From Pyruvatibacter sp. (GTDB taxonomy: Bacteria; Pseudomonadota; Alphaproteobacteria; CGMCC-115125), in the NCBI RefSeq assembly GCF_040219635.1, contig NZ_JAVJSC010000003.1, forward strand, positions 568,501 through 632,500: DNA of 64,000 bases, in the 5' to 3' direction. Shown in pieces: positions 59,094 to 64,000 of the stretch. A program made the position numbers and the translations under genes. The notes beneath the pieces were generated by a model that saw nothing but the letters and a program-made list of their open reading frames with translations, was not told the origin of the DNA and searched no databases. Positions within the stretch are counted from its first letter, which is position 1. Each line of letters starts with the position of its first letter.

Positions 59094-59843
59094 ATGACCG
59101 TTCAGCCGCTCACAATGCCTGCCGCCACGCCCGTGCCCGCCGAACCGACCCACCGGTTTGGCCGCGCGCTGGACGACCGGCTGCCATTTGCGTCCAGCCT
59201 TTCAGCTCAAAAAGCCACGGCGGCATCAAAGGCGGAGGCAACGCAGGAGACCACCGGCATGTCGTTTGATGATGTGCTGGACATCATCAACCCGCTGCAA
59301 CACCTGCCCGTGATATCGACGCTCTACCGCGAAATGACCGGCGACGAAATTGGCCCTGCTGCAAAGGTGGTGGGGGGCGGCTTGTTCGGCGGCATCATTG
59401 GGGCCGCAGCATCGCTCGTGGATATTGCCGTCGAGCAGTTTTCCGGCAACGACATGGGCGGCCACATCATGACCGCTCTGTTTAGCGATGAGCCAACGCC
59501 CGACGAGCGTTCGATTGCCGAAGCACAAACAGTCGCCACGCCGGTGGGGGCCTCGGCAACGACACCAACAACACCAACGATGGCACCCGTACACCCCGCC
59601 AGCACGACACCAGCGATGGAGCCATCACCACCACCAGCAGGCATCAAAACAGACCGGGCCGATGCATCAGCGCCGGTTCCCAACATGAGTGCGGACGCTT
59701 TTGATGCACTCATGCGGTCATTCGGGGCGAATGAGGAAAGTGACCGCCCGCATGGTGAGAACAACGGGCACATTTCTCTGGCACCCGGCCTTGCGTATGC
59801 GGCACCTGCGCGCGCAGGACAAGTTCTGGATACAGCACTCTAG
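59094..59843 (+). CDS. Conserved hypothetical protein with Pro/Thr-rich linker
   Basis: A 249-aa protein. The conserved part is residues about 60-125: MSFDDVLDIINPLQHLPVIS and TLYREMTGDEIGPAAKVVGGG, followed by a hydrophobic, Gly-rich segment. A long Pro/Thr/Ala-rich linker follows (about residues 145-195), then a polar tail. The core recalls small alphaproteobacterial proteins of unknown function. AGGAG precedes the ATG at 59094. Confidence 0.72.
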   Translation: MTVQPLTMPAATPVPAEPTHRFGRALDDRLPFASSLSAQKATAASKAEATQETTGMSFDDVLDIINPLQHLPVISTLYREMTGDEIGPAAKVVGGGLFGGIIGAAASLVDIAVEQFSGNDMGGHIMTALFSDEPTPDERSIAEAQTVATPVGASATTPTTPTMAPVHPASTTPAMEPSPPPAGIKTDRADASAPVPNMSADAFDALMRSFGANEESDRPHGENNGHISLAPGLAYAAPARAGQVLDTAL

Positions 59844-59905
59844 ACATGTGCCGCGCCCGGAAACATGTGCCACGCGCGGCCCGGCCAATCTGATACTCTG
59901 CGGCC

Positions 59906-60430
59906 ATGATCTTTTCGGTTTGGCAACACGGCGCGCGCGCCCATGACGGCCTGATGCGGGCAGGCCCCCGCACGGTGCGCTGCGCCCTTGGGAAAAACGG
60001 CATTGTCGCCGATGGGCGCGAAGGGGATGGCGCGACGCCTTCGGGCACCTACCCGCTGCGCCACGTGCTCTATCGCGCTGATCGGGGGGGGCGACCGACA
60101 ACAGCCCTCAAGGCCAGCCCGATAGGCCCCCGCGACGGATGGTGTGATGATCCTGACAGCCAGGCCTATAACAGGCCCATCCGGTTTCCGTTCCCACGAA
60201 GCGCGGAGCATCTGACGCGCCGCGACCGGCTGTATGACCGTATTGTTGTGCTGGGTCACAATGACAATCCGGTGGTGCCCGGATTGGGTAGCGCCATCTT
60301 CATGCATGTGGCTCGCGCTGATTATCGCGCGACGCTGGGGTGCGTGGCGCTGGCCCCTGACGACCTGACCTATGTCTTGAAACTTGCGCACCCACACAGC
60401 CGACTGCACATCATGCAGACGCCACGCTAA
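59906..60430 (+). CDS. YkuD-type L,D-transpeptidase domain protein
   Basis: A 174-aa protein with the catalytic YkuD motif SAIFMHVARADYRATLGCVAL: His and the nucleophile Cys spaced as in L,D-transpeptidases. An earlier GDGATPSGTYPL segment also fits. No signal peptide is evident, which is common for this short subgroup (L,D-transpeptidase catalytic domain family). It could modify peptidoglycan cross-links. Its stop overlaps the convergent yggS stop by 4 bp. Confidence 0.85.
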   Translation: MIFSVWQHGARAHDGLMRAGPRTVRCALGKNGIVADGREGDGATPSGTYPLRHVLYRADRGGRPTTALKASPIGPRDGWCDDPDSQAYNRPIRFPFPRSAEHLTRRDRLYDRIVVLGHNDNPVVPGLGSAIFMHVARADYRATLGCVALAPDDLTYVLKLAHPHSRLHIMQTPR

Positions 60431-61113
60431 TGCTGCGGGCGCGTGCCAAAGATTGCGCTGCCGACACGAACATGGGTTGCACCATGCGCAATGGCCGTTT
60501 CGTAGTCCGCGCTCATGCCCATACTCAGGCCAGAAAGGCCATTACGCCTGGCAATGCCTGCCAGCATATCGAAATGGCGGACCGGATCATCCGCGGCAGG
60601 GGGAATACACATCAGGCCGCCAATCGCCAAACCGAACTCACTTTGGCATTGGCGAATAAACCCGTCCGCATCTGCAGGCAGCACGCCCGCCTTTTGCGGT
60701 TCTGCGCCGGTGTTGACCTGCACAAACACCTGCGGCGCGCGGCCCTGCCGGTCAAACTCCTGCGCCAGCACGCGCGCCAGTTTGGGGCGGTCCAGCGTAT
60801 GGATGGCATCAAACAGCGCCACCGCCTCCCGCGTCTTGTTGGTTTGCAGCGGGCCAATGAGATGAACCTGCGCGTCTCGATATTGCTCGCGCAACGATGG
60901 CCATTTATGCATCGCTTCCTGCACGCGGTTTTCTCCAAACACCCGCGCCCCGGCGTCAAGCACCGGCACAATATCATCAGCGGAAAATGTCTTGCTGACG
61001 GCGATAAGGGTCACATCATTCACGGTGCGGCCAGCGCTCTGCGCGGCTTCAGTCATCCGTTCACGGACGGTTTTCAGGCCGTCGGCAGCACTATGGGGAG
61101 TGACTTTGCTCAT
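60427..61113 (-). CDS. yggS: YggS-family PLP homeostasis protein
   Basis: A 228-aa alanine-racemase-fold protein: the PLP lysine in LIAVSKTF, FGENRVQEA, HLIGPLQTNK, VFVQVNTGAEPQKAG, GLMCIPP and GLSMGMSADYETAIAHGATHVRVGSAIFG. The family buffers pyridoxal phosphate. The start ATG at 61113 is the reverse half of a CATG whose forward half starts the ThiE-like gene. Confidence 0.93.
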   Translation of the reverse strand: MSKVTPHSAADGLKTVRERMTEAAQSAGRTVNDVTLIAVSKTFSADDIVPVLDAGARVFGENRVQEAMHKWPSLREQYRDAQVHLIGPLQTNKTREAVALFDAIHTLDRPKLARVLAQEFDRQGRAPQVFVQVNTGAEPQKAGVLPADADGFIRQCQSEFGLAIGGLMCIPPAADDPVRHFDMLAGIARRNGLSGLSMGMSADYETAIAHGATHVRVGSAIFGTRPQH

Positions 61114-61762
61114 GACGCCGGACAGTAAAGCCGCCTTAGCTGCCAGCGCAAGAGTATGTACGCGCACCTTCGGACCGCGCGGCCCCCATGCGTGGCCATC
61201 GCTGATGGTGATGACCGACCACGCACAGCAGGGCGATGCCACGCACCTGATGGATGCCCTGCCTGCCGGAACACTTGTGTGCCTGCGCGACTACGACCAC
61301 CCCGCCCGGCCAGACCTTGCCCTTGCCCTAAGCGCAAAGGCGAAAGCGAAACGGCTCAGATTGTTGATCGGCAAAGACCCGTGGCTGGCACTGGCGGTGG
61401 GGGCATGGGGTGTACATATGCCCGAAGGCCTGTGGCGCATGTCAGCGCGTGGCATATCTGCTGCGCGCGCCCGCGGACTGCGTGTCACGGTATCGGCCCA
61501 CAGCGTCCGTGCCGCCAGATCTGCCATCAATGGCCCGGCGGGAGCATGCGATGCGCTTGTGGTGTCGCCCGTATTTGAGACCCAAAGCCACCCCGGCCGG
61601 AAACCAATGGGCGCGCTTGGCTTTCAGCGCATTTGCAACAGCGCCGGCACTCAAGGCCGCAGCATCCCGGCCTATGCCCTTGGCGGCATGAATGCGCAAA
61701 CAATTGCAGGCCTTAAAGGCACACATGCATGGGGCGCATGCGGCATTCGCTTCACTGCGTAA
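61112..61762 (+). CDS. Thiamine-phosphate-synthase-like protein (ThiE/TenI family)
   Basis: A 216-aa TIM-barrel protein of the ThiE/TenI family: LMVMTDHAQQGD, LRDYDHPARPDLA, WGVHMPEG, VSAHSVRAA, VVSPVFETQSHPGRKPMG and YALGGMNAQTI. Several residues of true ThiE (for instance the pyrophosphate-binding Lys) cannot be assured, so a TenI-like role is possible. GGGGAG lies upstream inside yggS. ATG 61112 was used; a later start such as the Met before VMTDHAQQ is possible. Confidence 0.8.
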   Translation: MTPDSKAALAASARVCTRTFGPRGPHAWPSLMVMTDHAQQGDATHLMDALPAGTLVCLRDYDHPARPDLALALSAKAKAKRLRLLIGKDPWLALAVGAWGVHMPEGLWRMSARGISAARARGLRVTVSAHSVRAARSAINGPAGACDALVVSPVFETQSHPGRKPMGALGFQRICNSAGTQGRSIPAYALGGMNAQTIAGLKGTHAWGACGIRFTA

Positions 61763-61821
61763 CTCCAGCGAGCACCAGACAAAAGCAGGCATCAGACAAA
61801 AGCGGGCACCGGGCAAAAGAA

Positions 61822-61847
61822 AAGGGCGGGTCAAAAGACCCGCCCTT
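61822..61847. terminator. Bidirectional terminator between ThiE-like gene and porin
   Basis: An 11-bp perfect stem AAGGGCGGGTC / GACCCGCCCTT with an AAAA loop. The minus strand continues with a T-rich run (TTTCTTTTGCC), so it mainly ends the porin transcript. Confidence 0.9.
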
Positions 61848-61874
61848 CCCGTGTAAGCAGCTAAGTCGAAAGAC

Positions 61875-63092
61875 TTAGAACTTGACGCCGAATTCGGTGA
61901 ACAGTGCAGAACCTTCGCGGTTCACTGCATCGTCTTCAGCATGCTTGTAACCGAGAGTGACGTTTGCGCCACCGCCCAGTGAGTAGGCAACACCGCCAAC
62001 CCAAGCTGAGAGGTCAAGCTCGTCGATGCCAGCACCGGTAGCAACGCCGTTCACGAGAAGAGTACCAATGGCACCCGTGCCGCCAACTTCGTCGCGCTGT
62101 GCTTCGGCATACTCAAGACCAAAAGTCCAGGGACCCGTGCCATACGTGGCGCCGAGGTTCCAGTGCTTTGTTTCTTCGAGAAGTGCACCCGTGTTGATTG
62201 CTGCAATGCCGTCAGTTTCCTTTTCGGCATATGCACCGCCAACTGTGAAGCCAGCGAAACCAACGCTTGCACCCAGAGCCCAGTCTTCGACATCCGGCGT
62301 GTTGAGCAGCGTGCCGTCAGCAGTGAGGTAAACACCGCTTACGCCAACATCAACGCCATTGAAGCCGTATTCCCAGGTCAGACCAGCTTCAAACACATTT
62401 TCCCATGCGTTGTTGCCAGAGAACGGATCCTGTGTGGATTCGTCACCGGAGAGCTCTGTGGGCTCAGGTGTGTAAGACACACCTACCTGGAAGCCAGCAA
62501 TGCGCGGCGTGAAGTAGATGATCTTTTCGTTGTCGCCGGAGAAATCGACGACCGTGTTGATGATGCCGCCGGAGTTCGGTGTCATCACGTTGTTGATACC
62601 GAAGGTTGCGTCTGTGAACAGAGCAGGCATCGGGTCAAGGTCTGTGTCGTTGGCGAACGTTTCCAGGAACGGCGACGGAGCAACGATTGGCATCTGATCG
62701 CCAATACCGTCCTGTGCACCGAACTGGAACTCACCGAAGGCGCCGCTCACCCAGAGGTAGGCTTCGTCCATGGTGTCGAACGCACCGGTTTCACCGGTTT
62801 CAAGTTCGAACTTCACGCCAACTTCAATGCCGTTGTCGAGAGTGGTTGAACCCTTGAAGTGCACTTCCGATTCACGAGCGAAACGGATCGTGCGCTGGTC
62901 AACGCCTGCACCAAGCGCAACAGGAAGACCCGTCGCACGGTTGATGCCTTCGCCTTCGTCGCTGTCAAAAGCAGCAGCGATACCGCCGACGAAATAACCG
63001 CCGACTGCAATGTTAATTTTATCAGCAGCCATAGCGGGCGCGGTCGCAAATGCGGCGGCCACCAGGGCTGTAGTTCCAAGAAGCTTCTTCAT
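61875..63092 (-). CDS. Outer-membrane porin (Porin_4/gram-negative porin type)
   Basis: A 405-aa outer-membrane beta-barrel. Signal peptide MKKLLGTTALVAAAFATAPAMA, then alternating beta strands (GGYFVGGIAAAF, GVKFELETGE, AYLWVSGAFGEFQFGAQDG) and a C-terminal Phe (FGVKF), the outer-membrane insertion signal. It allows diffusion of small solutes. GAGGGA precedes the ATG at 63092. It has low A+T and strongly biased codons for its length, as expected of an abundant protein (visual impression). Confidence 0.92.
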   Translation of the reverse strand: MKKLLGTTALVAAAFATAPAMAADKINIAVGGYFVGGIAAAFDSDEGEGINRATGLPVALGAGVDQRTIRFARESEVHFKGSTTLDNGIEVGVKFELETGETGAFDTMDEAYLWVSGAFGEFQFGAQDGIGDQMPIVAPSPFLETFANDTDLDPMPALFTDATFGINNVMTPNSGGIINTVVDFSGDNEKIIYFTPRIAGFQVGVSYTPEPTELSGDESTQDPFSGNNAWENVFEAGLTWEYGFNGVDVGVSGVYLTADGTLLNTPDVEDWALGASVGFAGFTVGGAYAEKETDGIAAINTGALLEETKHWNLGATYGTGPWTFGLEYAEAQRDEVGGTGAIGTLLVNGVATGAGIDELDLSAWVGGVAYSLGGGANVTLGYKHAEDDAVNREGSALFTEFGVKF

Positions 63093-63639
63093 GTGTCCCT
63101 CACATTCGAAAAGAGGTGTGCTACAGAGCACGAGAACATGCCCAAACGGGACGATACTCGCCCCCCATGCTCGAATGGCAACCTCTGACATTGAACGGCC
63201 ATCGTCAAGCAAACAGAGGCCGCCGGAAGCTTGCGACCACCACAATGTGGCAAACCCGCCACAATTCCCTAACGAAGCGTTACCAAAACACCCTCTAAAA
63301 CCCGCAAACGCCCTGAACCGGCGGGAAATCGGAACGGACGAGCCGTCGCAGCATAGGCACGGGCGGGCGCATGGGCGCCATTTGCATGGCGGTCATCCCC
63401 TTGTCCGCGCCCGACTGTTGCATCTATGCCGCATCCCGCAGGGGGACGGTGAAGGCACCAGATGCGCGCTCAGCCGAGCGCCCCGGAAACCCGCCGCCCG
63501 TGGCGCTTGCTAACGACGGTTTTGGGTCGCTATAAGCGTTGCATATCAAAGTAGAGCGGTCGCGACTGCGGAAACACTGCCGCTCCGACCAGGGTTGAGA
63601 AACCAGCACACGATTTGCGCAAAAGGATTCTGTAAGGCT
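63093..63639. other. Long porin upstream region, no gene
   Basis: About 550 bp between divergent genes with no supported frame. The length suggests regulated porin transcription. I do not see a clear operator; a receiver-type regulator lies 4 kb away but no site can be assigned to it. Confidence 0.4.
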
Positions 63640-64000
63640 GTGACACATATCTTGAAGGTAGCGGCCCTGGCGGCGCTCAGTTTTGTCCTGGTTGCCTGCA
63701 GCGGTGTTGAATCCGAGCAACGCTACCCGACTGAAAAGCCGGGCGGCCAGAGCGACCCGTTTGGCCGCGCCGGTAACGAGCCGGGCATTTTCGGCGAAGG
63801 CGGGCTTTTCTCGCTTGGCCTGGGCGGCGACGACAGCGGCGGCGGCAACGGCATCGGCGTCAACAGTTTTCTGTGGCGCGCCTCTCTGGATACCACCTCC
63901 TTCATGCCCCTGTCTTCGGCAGACCCGTTTGGCGGTGTCATCATCACCGACTGGTACTCGGCCCCCGAAGCCCCCGGCGAGCGGTTCAAGATGACCATTT
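63640..64000 (+). CDS. DUF3576 domain lipoprotein (3' end off window)
   Basis: A partial gene, 120 codons to the window edge. The start (GTG 63640, or TTG 63652) is followed by a hydrophobic segment and the lipobox LVACSG, so it is a lipoprotein. The mature part has NGIGVNSFLWRASLDTTSFM and DPFGGVIITDWYSAP, the DUF3576 signature. In related genomes it precedes leuS and the lptE genes. Function not established. Confidence 0.88.
   Translation, partial: MTHILKVAALAALSFVLVACSGVESEQRYPTEKPGGQSDPFGRAGNEPGIFGEGGLFSLGLGGDDSGGGNGIGVNSFLWRASLDTTSFMPLSSADPFGGVIITDWYSAPEAPGERFKMTI

Overview
The window looks like a chromosomal stretch of a marine or soil alphaproteobacterium. The evidence is the FtsK-LolA-ExoIII order, the paired PII/AmtB genes, a Porin_4-type porin, a DUF3576 lipoprotein, a UPF0434/DUF971 housekeeping cluster and a CYP153 alkane hydroxylase. 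A Parvibaculum/Rhodobiaceae-like host is plausible but not proven. The core is GC-rich. Positions 15.8-35.6 kb are visibly more A+T-rich, with different codon use and many short single-gene units in both orientations.

Left arm (1-13.2 kb) is an oxidative catabolism region: a two-subunit molybdenum hydroxylase (IorAB type, cut by the left edge), a GST, a CYP153 P450, a membrane-bound metal-dependent hydrolase and an acyl-CoA dehydrogenase. A reverse-strand operon follows (FAD aromatic hydroxylase, SDR lacking the usual YxxxK, small membrane protein, exported FAH-fold protein), with a divergent TetR regulator and a palindromic operator candidate in front of it.

Positions 13.2-35.7 kb are a layered integration hotspot at the 3' end of an intact tRNA-Gly(GCC) gene (35652-35726, minus). 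A perfect 53-bp copy of the tRNA 3' part at 15741-15793 marks the far end of a 20-kb island. A third, decayed copy at 13222-13259 suggests an older 2.5-kb insertion carrying a haloalkane dehalogenase-like hydrolase, an SDR fragment and a CPBP protease homologue. The 20-kb island has a satellite-like core (excisionase-like HTH, primase-helicase, tyrosine integrase) and defence-type cargo. The cargo includes an AbiJ-like protein, a 780-aa nuclease/NTPase fusion, an HNH nuclease, a UDG-like protein, an XRE/dGTPase operon, a BsuBI/PstI-type restriction-modification pair, and a DUF262 gene overlapping a RelA/SpoT-fold gene. A diverged remnant of a second integrase 3' end (27068-27130) shows that the island was built in steps.

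Right arm (35.7-64 kb) is mostly housekeeping: thioredoxin-TPR, LON-domain protein, UPF0434, DUF971, HIT protein, UbiH-type hydroxylase, amidase, PQQ alcohol dehydrogenase with cytochrome c domain, glnK-amtB-amtB, DapC-type aminotransferase, FtsK, LolA, ExoIII, crotonase, thioesterases, an OmpR-family response regulator, an L,D-transpeptidase, YggS, ThiE-like, a porin, and the start of a DUF3576 lipoprotein cut by the right edge.

The best candidates for something undescribed are the 780-aa nuclease-NTPase protein, the overlapping DUF262/RelA-SpoT-fold pair, and the DPDNG-motif protein divergent from an XRE regulator. All functional statements rest on reading motifs by eye; no database search was run.
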